Assembly (NCBI GenBank): GCA_003952965.2
Contig: CM025856.1
Span: forward strand, 13,483,844-13,547,843
DNA length: 64,000 bases
Direction of reading: 5' to 3'
Source of the DNA: Morella rubra
Lineage: Eukaryota > Streptophyta > Magnoliopsida > Fagales > Myricaceae
Under the pieces are notes generated by a model. The model saw only the letters and a list, made by a program, of their open reading frames with translations, did not search any database and had not been told where the DNA came from. Within the stretch, counting starts at the first letter, position 1, and every line of letters begins with the position of its first letter. Position numbers and translations under genes: made by a program. Below, piece by piece: positions 11,562 through 23,529 of the stretch.

Positions 11562-14500
11562 ATGTCAACGTCTTCTTCAACCTCCAATTCGAAGGTCTCT
11601 TCTTTGGATCTCAATTCTCCATATCTTCTCCACTCCTCAGATTATCCTGGGGCAATTTTAGTCTCTACCCCGTTCACAGGTGACAATTATCTCAAATAGC
11701 GGCACACCATGAAAATGGCCCTCAACGCCAAAAACAAACTCGACTTCGTCGATGGCACTCTCACCTACCACTTCCTCCTCTGACATTCAATTGTGAGAGC
11801 ACTACAACGACATGGTTCTCTCATGGATTCTCAACTCCATTGACAAACTCATAGTCGACAGCCTTATTTATCATAACAGCCCACGTGTTGTGTGGCTTGA
11901 TCTTCAAGACCAGTTCTTCCAATCAAACAACCCACGCATTTTTCAACTCAAACGTGCCGTTGTTACCATCACACAAGACACCCAATCTCTTACCTCTTAC
12001 TTTACCCTCTCAAATCTAATTGGGAAGAATTATCTGCCCTTCAATTGGTCCCTGCCTACACTTGTGGGGCTCTCACTGAAACCCAACTCCACCACGACAC
12101 AGAGAAGGTCTTCCAGTTCTTTATGGGCCTCCATGAGTCCTATGCTCCTATTCCCAGCCAAATCTTGGCTATGGACCCCCTTCCCAATCTGGCCAAAGTC
12201 TACTCCATCTTGCATTAGGAAGAGACTCAACGTCATCTCAAGATCTCTCAACTGCATCTCAGATCTCCAACCCACACCGGATGTCTCTACCATGGCCATG
12301 AATAGGAGCTTCACCAGATTGCTAGACACCCGCGGCAAAGGAAGAGGTCGTCCGAAATGTTCCCACTGCCACTGAGATGGGCACTGGAGGGAGCAATGTT
12401 ATTGCATCATTGGCTTTCCTCCCAACAAGCAGCCTCCTTCTCACCCACCACCAGGCCACGAGACGCCACCCAACATCTCTCTCTCTGCAGGTCTCTCAGC
12501 TCCCTCCTCTATTTCGAATGAGAATGGCGTTCCATGTTTGTCGGCTAACCAATTCAACCAACTCATGGAATTTTTAAATTCCAAAAATACCCCTCCAGTT
12601 CAGCCTTCAGCCAATTTCGCTAGTAACAATGTCTCCTATAACTCTGTTTCTTCTTTTAAATCTTAATGGGTTATTGACTCTGGGGCATCCAATCATATGG
12701 CCTCTAATGCATCTCATCTTACTAATATGCAATCTCTTACTCATCCTTGTCCAATTAATTTACCTAATGGTGATACTGTTTCTATTACTCATTCCGGCAC
12801 CATTAATTTATCTCCACAATTATCTTGCGTAATGTTCTCTTTGTTCCCGCTTTTAAATTCAATTTATATCTATTAGTAAACTCATCTCTTCTCTTAATTG
12901 TGTTGCTATTTTTTCCCTAATTTTTGTGTTTTTCAGGACCTTGCCACGATGACGTTGATTGGTATGGGTGAAGTTCGGATGGACTTTACTATTGCAAATC
13001 TTTTTCCACATCAGCCCTCCATACTTCTCGTGCTCAATCCTTTCACCTATGGCAAGCTCGATTAGGTTACCCTTCTTCACAATGCCTTCCTCCCATTTTA
13101 AATATTTCCAAATATGTTTTTCATTGCGATATTTGTGCTAGAGCTAAGCATACTCGATTACCTTTTTCCTTAAATTTGAATAAGAGAACCTTTTGTTTTA
13201 ACCGCATTTACTGTGATATTTGGGATGGCTATTCTACTCCCTTGCTCTCCAGAGCTCTTTATTTTTAACTATAGTTGATAATTATTCTCGCTGCTCGGGT
13301 CTATTTGATGCGTTTTAAATCTGATACTTACTCATGTCTCACATAATTTTTTTCTCTGGTCAAAAATCAATATAATCAAACTATTAAAATTATTCACACA
13401 GATAATGGCCAAGAGTTTCTTTCCCACAAAATGCAACAATTTTTCAATACTCATGGCATTTTTCACAAAAAAACGTGTGTCGAAACCCCCCAACAAAATG
13501 GCATTGTTGAACGTAAGCATCGGCACCTTCTTAATGTCGAACGCTGTCTACGTTTCCATGCCAAACTTCCTCTTACATTTTAGGGTGAATGCATTTTAAC
13601 TACCACATATCTTATTAGTCACACGCCCTCTGCTCATCTCAACAATAAATCCCTTTAGGAGCTTCTTTTTAATAAACCTCTTTCTTATTGCCGCTTACAC
13701 ATTTTTGGTTGTTTATGCTATGTTCACACCCTTTCTTCTCACTGTGATAAATTTTCCCCTTGTGCTAGCTGATGCCTCTTCCTTGGCTACCCTTCCCATC
13801 ACAGTGCTTATCGTGTTTACAATCTCAACACTCGCCAACTCCATATCTCTCGCAATGTCACTTTTGAAGAAGCCATTTTCTCTTATCATGATCCCACCAC
13901 CCATCCTTCCCTTGGTCTCTTCCTCCCTTTACTTATACTTGACATTCCCACTCCTTCCGTTGATACCCCTTTTTCCCTCCTTACCTATCATCCCTTCCCC
14001 CCTCCTCTTTCCTGACCCAAACACCACGTTACTCGCTCTTCTTGTCTTCGTGACTACATCTGTCTCACTCTTCCTTCCTCTATCTCAACTTCCTCTTCTT
14101 CTTCAGCTCCCTCAGGAACGGTTCATTGTCTCTCTTCTCATTTATCTTATCATCATTTTAATATCCTCATTTAGCTTTTCTCACTTCATTAGCTCACCAT
14201 GATGATCCTACTTATTATTCTACTGCTGTCCACCATTCCCATTGGCGTGACGCTATAACTGCTGAGCTCAAAGCTCTTGAAGACAATTGTGCTTAGACTC
14301 TCCAACCTCTCCCTCCAAGTAAGAAACCCATTGGTTGCAAATTGGTTTTCAAAACCAAACTTCGAGCTGACGGTTCTATTGAACAATACAAAGTTCGCTT
14401 GGTTGCCAAAAGATACACTCAGGTAGAAGGTCTTGACTATCATGATATGTTTGCATCTATTGCTAAACTTGTCACCGTTAGATGTATCCTTGCAGTTACA

Positions 14501-15700
14501 GCCACTAAGAATTGGACTCTTCATCAGTTGGATGTCCACAACGCTTTCCTGTATAGCAACCTCAACGAAAAAGTTTACATGACTCTTCCTTCGAATATTG
14601 CAGCCAGGGGGAGTTACGTGTCTGCCGCCTTCAAAAATCTTTCTATGGTCTCAAGCAAGCCTCTAGAAACTGGTTTTCCAAGCTATCCACTGCTCTATTG
14701 GCTACTGGTTTCCATCAGTCTTAGGTTGATCACTCTTTCTTTTCTCACACCTCTAGTTCTTCTTTTACACTAATCTTAGTTTATGTTGATGACATTCTTC
14801 TGGCAGGTAATGACCCCTCCCATATTCAACAACTCAAAGATTTCGTTGGGCAATGCTTCAAGATCAAGGATCTTGGACCCATCAAGTACTTCCTCGGTCT
14901 CAAGGTCGCTCGCTCACCCTCCGACATCTTCTCAATCAACGCAAATACACACTTGATATCCTTGCCGATAATGGTCAACTTGGTGCTCGCCCTACTTCCA
15001 CGCCTATAGAACAAAACCTCAAGCTCACCAACACTGATGGTGACCTCTTGCCAGACCCCAGCCTTTATCATCGTCTCGTGGGCTGCCTCATTTATCACAC
15101 TTACACGGCCAGACATCATCATCTTGGTCAATCTCCTTAGCTAGTTCATGCATGCTCCTCGCCAACAGCATTATGATGCTGCTCTCCCGCTATCTTAAAT
15201 CTACGCCAAGGTCTTTTTACCCTACTTGTCGCTATAGACTCTGACTAGGCCAGCTGTCCATCTACTCGTCGTTCCACCACTGGTTTCTTTATTCAACTTG
15301 GCTCCAGCCCCATCGCCTAGCGCACAAAGAAACAGTCCACTGTTTCTCGCTCCTCCGCTGAAGCTGAATACCGCGCCATGGCCTCCACTACTTGTGAGCT
15401 CACTTGGTTGTAGACTCTTCTTCGCGATCTTCACATCTCTCACCCTAAACCTATGCATCTCTACTCGATAATCAAGCCGCCTTGACATTGCTAAGAATCC
15501 GATTTTTCATGAACGGACCAACCATATTGAAATTGATTGCCACCTCGTTTGTGAAAAATTGCGCAGTGGTCTTATTGTTCCCACTCATGTTCCCGCCTCG
15601 GCCCAATTAGCTAACATTTTCACCAAAGCATTGGGCCGTGAACTCTTCCATGACTTTATTTGCAAGTTGGGCATTTCGGACCTCCATGCACCAACTTGAG
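11562..15700 (+). pseudogene. Copia gag-pol polyprotein, multiply broken
   Basis: Gag would start at 11562 (MSTSSSTSN...), with FTGDNYLK then TAG where tryptophan is usual, then MKMALNAKNKLDFVDGT. A CX2C zinc-knuckle remnant lies near 12355 and the protease WVIDSGASNHM near 12667. Integrase is seen as RLGYPSSQ..CDICARAKHTRLPF (about 13060-13165), HTDNGQEFLS and ETPQQNGIVERKHRH (13395-13530). RT is seen as KPIGCKLVFKTKLRADGSI (about 14320-14380), LHQLDVHNAFLY, LVYVDDILLAG (about 14780) and KDLGPIKYFLGLKVA. RNase H has SRSSAEAEYRAMA, DNQAALDIA and FHERTNHIEIDCH (15350-15545). An intact product would copy and integrate the element through cytoplasmic particles; this one cannot. Confidence 0.85.
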
Positions 15701-15706
15701 CGGGAG

Positions 15707-15833
15707 TCTTAGCTGTACCACGTTAATATTTTGTATATGGTTACTATTGCACAGTTTTATTTCCTTCCTTATTAGACAACACCAATTATGGGATATGATT
15801 CCCTTCTCTTGTAATATAAAACTACACTGTACA
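15707..15833 (+). repeat. Truncated 3' LTR of copia element 1
   Basis: It follows the polypurine tract GAGCGGGAG (about 15698-15706). It matches the first two-thirds of the 5' LTR and breaks off after 'actacactgtac'. The next bases read in frame as gypsy RT, so a deletion or insertion joined the two elements here. Confidence 0.7.
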
Positions 15834-16725
15834 GGTCAATTGGTGGATTTTATGGCAGAACAAGAGCTATTATCTTTCCTAGACGCATTTTCTGGATACA
15901 ATCAGATCCAGATGGCTCCCATGAATAAGAAAAAGACTGTGCTCGTTCTAGATGGGGGATTGTATTGCTACAATGTCATTGAAAAATGCAGTTGCCACCT
16001 ACCAAAGGTTAGTCAATTTGATGTTTAAAACCCACATAGGCTGTAACATCGAGGTGTATGTGGACGATATGTTGGTCAAGAGCATACAGGCCGAGGATCA
16101 CCGTACTAACTTAAGTGAAACATTCAAGGTCCTCTGAAAATATTTTGAATGGGATGAGGCATGCGCCATGGAATTTGAGGAACTTAAGAAATATTTGTCT
16201 ATATTTATACCTCACAGTCAAAGAAAGAGCAAGCAGTTTTATACCTGTTAGAGAAGAAGAGGGAACTTAGAAGAAGAAGAGGGAACTTAGAAGTCGATGT
16301 ATTATGTGCATTGGGCCCTTCAAGGAGTGGAAAGGAGATACCCCCGATAGAGAAAGCAACATTTGCCTTAATTTCAGTAGCTCGAAAACTATGGCAATAC
16401 TTCCAAGCTCATACTAAGGTAGTCTTGATCAATCTTCCTCTCTAGAAAACTTTATGGAACATAGACACCTCAAGAAATCTAATGCAGTGGGTGATCGAAC
16501 TGGGAGAATTCGATCTACGGTATCAGTCCAAAAAAGCTACAAGAGGACAAGTTGTAGTAGACTTTATGGTGGAAATGGACAGACGTGACAGTGTGGAAGA
16601 AGGTGAAGATCATGCAGAAGAGACTCCTCCCGTGGCCTGCCTTCGAAAGCTTGGAGAATTCGAGCTTTTTCGGTATCATCTAAACCTGGCTCCTCTCGAA
16701 CTTACAAGAAAAGTTAAACCATGAA
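15834..16725 (+). pseudogene. Ty3-gypsy RT / RNase H remnant
   Basis: The frame gives ELLSFLDAFSGYNQIQMAP, then KKTVLVLDGGLYCYNV, then (after a one-base shift) NAVATYQRLVNLMF and the catalytic-motif region VYVDDMLVKS (about 16050-16080). These are hallmarks of Ty3-gypsy reverse transcriptase. Further on, ARKLWQYFQAH is followed by LMQWVIELGEFDLRYQSKKATRGQVVVDFMVEM (16482-16580), the RNase H/connection region. There are stops and shifts between blocks and about 50-60 codons are missing after the YVDD box. A 20-bp tandem duplication ('gaagaagagggaacttagaa') lies at 16252-16293. No LTR was recognised for this element. Confidence 0.85.
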
Positions 16726-18035
16726 ATAATTATTTTCCCCCCTTGCCCGAAAGAAAAACATTCCCTCGTCGCCTCTCACCAATTTGTAGCAAGTTATTAA
16801 TTCCCCCCAAGGAGTGGAACACTGAACAACAAATAACTGTTTCCACAGTGCAAAGAAACCCAAAGCCAATCGCCACCCATAGGGAGCTAGTTGGCTGGGA
16901 GACAATGAAAAAATATTTAACTGCTCTCATATGTCTCGTGATAATGGGAACCGATCCTCGGCGTGTAAGGCATCATTAAAAAATCCTATCACATCAGCAG
17001 CAGTATTCAAAACACGATTATACACCTTAGGAACTTGCAGTATCATAGTGTTTGGAACGATGTACCAAATTCTCATCTCGGTCAAGGAAACAACCGTGTG
17101 GTTGGAAGCATTTCTTGCTGCAGACAGCTCATTCTTTGACTCAAAACCAGAAGAGTGACCCATAACGATTTAACTTACTTCGAGCGAATCCTAGTTGATC
17201 AAAGGAAAGACCCAAAAGAAATCGATATGGGTAGCCTATTCTACGCTCTGAGTTAAACACCCCTCTCTCGTTCAAAAACTTAAATCTCCAGAAATTCAGC
17301 CAAATTACTGCAGGCTGCCTTCTTCCAATTCCTGGCTTATCATTAAAAAGGATGGGAAATGGGGCTACTGGTGGACTAAATATAGCCGGCCCAATGACAC
17401 CAGGAAGCCCAAGCCCATGTCTTCACTTAAAGCGCACATATGAAATATTAAAAAATCAAACAGATAAAAACCACATCTTTTCCGATAGTTTCAAAAGAAA
17501 CCGATCATCAGACTCACGATAGGAAAGAAACTCTTAACAGCTTAAGTCATTCAATACCAATGGAATTACACCTCTCAAACCTTATAATAGGACTGGTACA
17601 CAGTTAACATTCGGTATCTTGATTATTATTCACCTAATTACTTTATTCTTCCTAACTTAGCAGTCTGGTCACTTGGTGGATTTCGGCTTCGTCAAAATCA
17701 AACCCCATTCGAGGCACTCAAGCAATTGGGCAAGGATCTGACGGACTAACATGAGGTAGAGTTCCCAGTCTTGAAGACACTTGCTTGAAAAAAATAAAGA
17801 GCCCTGAAAGGTAAAGAAATGGTTTTATTTTTTTTATTTTTTGCAAATAACAATTTTCCTGTTTAGCTTGGCTTGGATTAGCTGCAACAAGTTAGAAAAA
17901 AGAACTGAACAACCTAGATGGAGGCAGGAGGGTTAGAGTCCAGATCGGAACGGCCAAACTAGGTGCGAATAAGGTGCGCTGGTAAGAATTTATAGATGTG
18001 GTTGAGGTAAAGTGAAATAAAACTCCAATGAGGGA
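16726..18035. other. No gene recognised; probable continuation of retroelement debris
   Basis: The plus frame at 16931-17158 and the overlapping minus frame are both open, but neither matches a family I know. A pyrimidine-rich leader and AT-rich DNA follow. The position right after the gypsy RNase H suggests decayed integrase or LTR sequence, but no HHCC or DDE motif was seen. Confidence 0.35.
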
Positions 18036-18039
18036 TATG

Positions 18040-19080
18040 ACTAGGGTAGAAACTCTAAGTGGAGACATATTGAATATTCACATGTAAGAGAGTAAAAATG
18101 ATGTCACACATTGAACAAAAGTCATAACTGTGAGTGGTTAATATAGGAGAGTTGGGTACAAACCTTATAGGCTTAAGCTTTTAGGTTAAGTCGTATATCT
18201 ATATGCTATATTACAAGCCTACTAGGAGACTCCTCAGGTGTTCATCATTTATGGCTTGTAAGATCAGAAAAAGTCACTTCAAAGAATGGAGGGAATGAGG
18301 TGTGCAGAGCGAATCACGAGGTGATCCTAGGGAGGTCCAAGAGAAAAATGGCCTATTGGATCGAGTTTCTATTCGAGGGGAATCGAAAAAGGAAGCAAGT
18401 TGTGCAATTGTATAGCATAAGGTGGATCCTAGAAGAGGGGCCCTAAGAGAAAGAGAGTGTGGTGATAGACTCACACGTGAGGGGAGAGATTGGTGAGGAC
18501 ACACATATGAGAGGGTAAAAATATTGTCCTACATTAGAAAGAAGTCATATAAGTGTGGGTGGTTGATATAGCATAGTTGGGCCCAAACCTAGACGCTTTA
18601 AGCTTTTAAGTGATATATCTATATGCTATATTATGAACCCACTAGAAAAATTCCCATGTGTTCATCATTTAGAGGTTGTAAGATCAAAAAAAGACACTTC
18701 AGAGAAAGGAGGGAGCAAGGTGTGCAAGGTGAAGCAGAGTGGATCCTAGGGGATCCCAATAGAAAAATGGCTTATTAGATCAAGCTTTCATTAGAGGGGG
18801 ATCGGAAGGGGAAGCAAATGGTGCAATCCCATGGCACAAGGTGGATCCTAGAAGGGGGAGCCTTAAGAGAAAAAGAGAGTGGTGATAGACTCACACGTGA
18901 GAAAGAGATTGTTGAATACACACATGTGAGGATAAAAATGTGTCCCTTACTGTAAAGAAGTACTGATATAAGTGTGGGTGGTTGATATAGTATAGTTGGG
19001 CCCAAACCCATACGATTAAGCTTTTCGGTTAATTGGTATCTTTATTTGTTATATTATGAGTCCACTTAAAGACTCCATGT
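18040..19080 (+). repeat. Tandem repeat array, unit about 420 bp, 2.5 copies
   Basis: A block beginning 'gagtggttaatataggagag' at about 18131 returns as 'gggtggttgatatagcatag' (about 18556) and 'gggtggttgatatagtatag' (about 18975). Spacings are about 425 and 419 bp. Other shared parts per unit are 'aagcttttaggtta', 'atctatatgctatatta', 'gtgttcatcattta', 'gtaagatcagaaaaag', 'gcaaggtgtgca', 'aaggtggatcctagaag' and 'gtgatagactcacacgtgag'. Units differ by scattered substitutions and small indels. No coding frame runs through them. Confidence 0.85.
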
Positions 19081-19300
19081 CCCCTCCCTTGTATTTTTCC
19101 TAAAACTATCTTAATTAGTAAGAGTGAGATGATTTTACGAAAATTTGAACTTATTAATCTTATAGATTATCTTTACATGCTAATATTTCACAAAATTTCA
19201 TTATTACCCTTTATTTGAAACTTTTGTTATCTATTAGCTCTTTAAATTTATAGTGAGTGAAATTTCATTAATAAATATTCTATTTAATTACTAAGTTAAT

Positions 19301-20300
19301 NNNNNNNNNNNNNNNNNNNNNNNNNNNNNNNNNNNNNNNNNNNNNNNNNNNNNNNNNNNNNNNNNNNNNNNNNNNNNNNNNNNNNNNNNNNNNNNNNNNN
19401 NNNNNNNNNNNNNNNNNNNNNNNNNNNNNNNNNNNNNNNNNNNNNNNNNNNNNNNNNNNNNNNNNNNNNNNNNNNNNNNNNNNNNNNNNNNNNNNNNNNN
19501 NNNNNNNNNNNNNNNNNNNNNNNNNNNNNNNNNNNNNNNNNNNNNNNNNNNNNNNNNNNNNNNNNNNNNNNNNNNNNNNNNNNNNNNNNNNNNNNNNNNN
19601 NNNNNNNNNNNNNNNNNNNNNNNNNNNNNNNNNNNNNNNNNNNNNNNNNNNNNNNNNNNNNNNNNNNNNNNNNNNNNNNNNNNNNNNNNNNNNNNNNNNN
19701 NNNNNNNNNNNNNNNNNNNNNNNNNNNNNNNNNNNNNNNNNNNNNNNNNNNNNNNNNNNNNNNNNNNNNNNNNNNNNNNNNNNNNNNNNNNNNNNNNNNN
19801 NNNNNNNNNNNNNNNNNNNNNNNNNNNNNNNNNNNNNNNNNNNNNNNNNNNNNNNNNNNNNNNNNNNNNNNNNNNNNNNNNNNNNNNNNNNNNNNNNNNN
19901 NNNNNNNNNNNNNNNNNNNNNNNNNNNNNNNNNNNNNNNNNNNNNNNNNNNNNNNNNNNNNNNNNNNNNNNNNNNNNNNNNNNNNNNNNNNNNNNNNNNN
20001 NNNNNNNNNNNNNNNNNNNNNNNNNNNNNNNNNNNNNNNNNNNNNNNNNNNNNNNNNNNNNNNNNNNNNNNNNNNNNNNNNNNNNNNNNNNNNNNNNNNN
20101 NNNNNNNNNNNNNNNNNNNNNNNNNNNNNNNNNNNNNNNNNNNNNNNNNNNNNNNNNNNNNNNNNNNNNNNNNNNNNNNNNNNNNNNNNNNNNNNNNNNN
20201 NNNNNNNNNNNNNNNNNNNNNNNNNNNNNNNNNNNNNNNNNNNNNNNNNNNNNNNNNNNNNNNNNNNNNNNNNNNNNNNNNNNNNNNNNNNNNNNNNNNN
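19301..20300. other. Assembly gap (1,000 N)
   Basis: Exactly 1,000 N bases. A round number is normally a placeholder, so the true distance between the flanks is unknown. The gap falls shortly after the tandem array and about 1 kb before the left arm of the large inverted repeat. Confidence 0.99.
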
Positions 20301-21341
20301 AGTGAGATGAGAGATACTGAGATTGTCAGTGAGTTTATTTATTGAGTAAAAATTGAATGATAAAAATCTGAGGTTTAGCGGTGAGTACGGTATTTTTCTT
20401 GAAAAGATGAAGCCCTAAGTGTAAATTAGATTCATCCGTCATACCGCTGCCAAGTTTTAGAAGGATGAATAAAGAATACGGTTATACTATACTAGATGCT
20501 AAATTTGTCTAACTTGCTAATGGAGTTTTGTGTCGTATAAGGTGTAGAAATTCGCTGTATTAAAATTTATCATAAAGTTTGATAATTTGTCCGAAAAATC
20601 GGACAAAGGAGGATGATAGCTTGTAAAATAATTTGAGCTGCGACTATGCGGCATACTCATTGCCCGAATGTTGATTTGTAATAACGTATCGAGGTAGGCT
20701 GTAGTTTGTTTATGGTATTTGGCGTTGCATGCATTCATATATATATGTCTTTATGCTTAATACTGAATAAACGGTGAAATAAAAGTATTCTTAATAAGAA
20801 AAGAGACAGAAATAATTTAAAGCTTATCTTCAGAAAAGCATTACATGTAGGTTTAACATCACCAATTAATCCAGCATTCATAGTTTCTTGGCTAGTCTGC
20901 AGATTAGTCATATATACCTCATAAACAAATCTGACGCCAGGGTAGGATAGTACATCCTGGTGTGATATCATAGACACCTATAGTCAAATCACTAGGATAA
21001 ACTATCCTTTTACAAGGAAAACTAGCTAGTATACTAAATACAAGAGACTAATGAAAACATTCTCCTCATTTTTCCGGTAAAGCAGGAACAAGAGCAGGTA
21101 AATATAATATAACTTATTATCTGAATATAAGCGTGTTGTTTTCAGTATTAAGCATTACACCACGATAGAAATAATGATTGAGTACTGTTTAATTTAATAA
21201 CACACTACACATTAAATTGTCTTACAAACAAATCACAAATCACACATTTTATTTTTTATTAGGAGATTAAGACATAACATTATTATGTGATTAGAGAGAT
21301 TAAACCCAAACCAAAATATTAATCATTATGTATCACACTAT
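20301..21341. other. No gene recognised
   Basis: AT-rich DNA between the gap and the left arm of the inverted repeat. Two short minus-strand frames (20517-20738, 20735-20977) have no recognisable motif. The DNA is not the mirror of what lies beyond the right arm (33354 onward), so the repeat symmetry ends here. Confidence 0.5.
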
Positions 21342-23529
21342 AGTGGCTCGTATTATGAGTTCCGAAGAAATTCAAGATCGGTGAAATCAACCATTCTTCA
21401 TTTCCAGGTAGCATGATTTAAAAGAATTGCGATAACCTGTTGGTCCTTCTTCACCATCTCTGTAGCTGTCAAACCATTCTTCATAAAACTCTGTAGCTTC
21501 ACCCTATTGATCTTCTTATTCCTATTGCTAAAATGGGTGAATTGAATTGTTTTACAACTAAATGCAAACACTTGGATGACAGTTTCGTGAAACATAGGAA
21601 TTGGGGTATTATTGACTTATATGCATTTTTGTTATTTTGTGATGCAGTTGAGGAACTTGGTTTGGGCTACTTCAAAGCATGATGTGTACCTCATGTCTCA
21701 TTATTCTGTCATCCATTGGTCTTCCTTAACATGCAGCAAATCTGAAGTTCTCAACGTCGAAGGGCATCTTGAACCATCAGAGGTGGGGGTTAGGGACAAG
21801 ATATTTAGTTTTGAAAAATAAGGTTTTGAATCTTCAATTATGCTGTTTCGTCAATTGTAAGTACTATTTTCCAATACAGAAACATCCAGGAAGTCTGTTG
21901 GAGGGATTTACTCAGACTCAAGTGAGTACTCTTGCGGTGAAAGATAAGTTGCTTGCTGCTGGGGGTTTTGAAGGAGAACTTATTTGCAAGGTAAATTGCA
22001 CATCTATTCTTCAAATATGTTCCTAAAAGGTAGGTGGAGATATTGCAGATTAAGAAGCATTGGCACTGAAGTTGCATTTCCAGCTTATGTACATAGTGAT
22101 GGCATAGATGGTTTGCTTTTTCATGCATTTATTGGTGTATCCTAGCAATAAGCTTCGCAATAGATTATCTATACAGGATGAAGGAAACTTCCAAGATGAA
22201 GATCTCTTGTTATGCTTTTGATAACTACTGTCCTCAAGACGATATCTCAACCTTTTGCGTTACTGATTATAAAATATCAGGATTGAAACTTTCTCTCTAA
22301 AACTTTTTTGCTTGTTGGCAGCATCTGGATCGGGATGGGTTAGTTTTTGTTCCCAGACAACCGATGATGATAATGCCATAATCAATGCTATTGAGATCTA
22401 TACCAGCTCCCAGGTACTTATTCGCACCTTGTCTTGGCGGTGCAAACTTCAACTTTCTGTGTTTCCTGGCAAAGTGTGTAACTATGAATGAAATGTGATT
22501 TTGATGAGTGCGTGCGGTGCACTTCACAGCTTCAAGTAATGACTGTGGAGTTAGAGACTTTGATATGGAGAAATTTCAGCTTTCAAATCACATCCGCCTT
22601 CCTTGCCAGTAAATGTGAGTCTCTTGGATCTTTTTTCTTATTCTTCAGAGATGACATTGGTCTCTTGGCAGTTATTTGGCTATGCTCCTATACTTCTAGT
22701 AATTTTTGTAGACAAGACTACTATGCAAAATGATGACACACTCTCCGTGAGGGAGACGGTTTTGGTTTAATATGCTCCTTTTTCTTTTCGGTCCACCAAT
22801 ATTGGAAGCTTGGGCATGAGACCCAATCACCATCATGTTGCCTAGGTTAAGGCTAAATTGCGAACTGTGGTTAATTCATATCACTCAATGACAATGAGAT
22901 GCACCAGATTGTTATAAAATGCTTTTGTCTGCTCTTTGCAGCATACTTCTCTGAGTCCTGATGGCAAACTTCTTGTAATTGTGGGGGACAAGCCAGAGGG
23001 TCTGATGGTGGACTCCCAAACTGGAGAGGTACTTTTTCCTTTCGTTTTGTTCGTCAGCCAAATTGCTGATGAACCCTCCGCAGCAGTAATAGTTAAACAT
23101 GTATAGTTTGATTTGATTTGATTTTTTTAATTATTGCAGACGGTAATGCCCTTGTGTGGGCACTTGGATTTCTCATTTGCATCAGCGTGGCACCCTGATG
23201 GTGTCACTTTTGCTACTGGGAACCAAGATAAAACCTGCCGGGTTTGGGATGTTCGAAATCTATCCGAGTCAGTCGCTGTTCTGAAGGGAAACCTTGGAGC
23301 CATTAGGTCTATCCGTTATACTTCTGATGGTCAGTACATGGCAATGGCAGAGCCTGCAGACTTTGTGCATGTGTATGATGTGAAAAATGGGTACGAGGAG
23401 GAACAGGAGATTGATTTCTTCGGCGAGATCTCTGGTATATCATTCAGTCCGGACACAGAGTCTCTTTTTATTGGTGTGTGGGATCGTAAGTATGGTAGCC
23501 TCCTCGAGTATGGCCGATGTGGAAATTAG
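21342..23529 (+). pseudogene. Truncated copy of the WD40 gene (left arm)
   Basis: This copy lacks exons 1-2 and the start of exon 3. Remaining exons are 21342-21407, 21648-21782, 21880-21990, 22322-22413, about 22509-22614, 22942-23028 and 23140-23529, all with GT-AG borders except the unclear start of the fifth. It has one G too few in GATGGGTTAG (about 22337), as in the other copy. It also has private indels: an extra C near the end of exon 6 (about 22411) and a missing G in the LPWPVN codons (about 22605). The last exon is open and intact. With no start region it cannot make the family protein. Confidence 0.85.

Larger units (their letters stand above)
11340..15833 (+). mobile_element. Degenerate Ty1-copia retrotransposon with 3' LTR truncated
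   Basis: The element has the copia order LTR, PBS, gag, protease, integrase, reverse transcriptase, RNase H, PPT, LTR. The 5' LTR (11340-11538) begins TGTTATTAGC and ends AACA. The 3' LTR (from about 15707) matches through 'ttattagacaac' and 'gtaatataaaactacact' but stops near 15833, where gypsy sequence starts. The coding part has many stops and frameshifts, so the element is dead. No target-site duplication can be tested because the right end is missing. Confidence 0.88.

Noticed and set aside
12030-12338. 102-codon frame on minus
   Set aside because: Antisense shadow of copia gag in element 1.
13705-14202. 165-codon plus frame rich in L, S, P
   Set aside because: Out-of-frame reading of the pyrimidine-rich linker between copia integrase and RT; the true frame shows GYPSHHSAYRVYN and HISRNVTFEE.
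18040-19080. CRISPR-like array
   Set aside because: Units are 420 bp with no short repeat-spacer pattern and the genome is eukaryotic.
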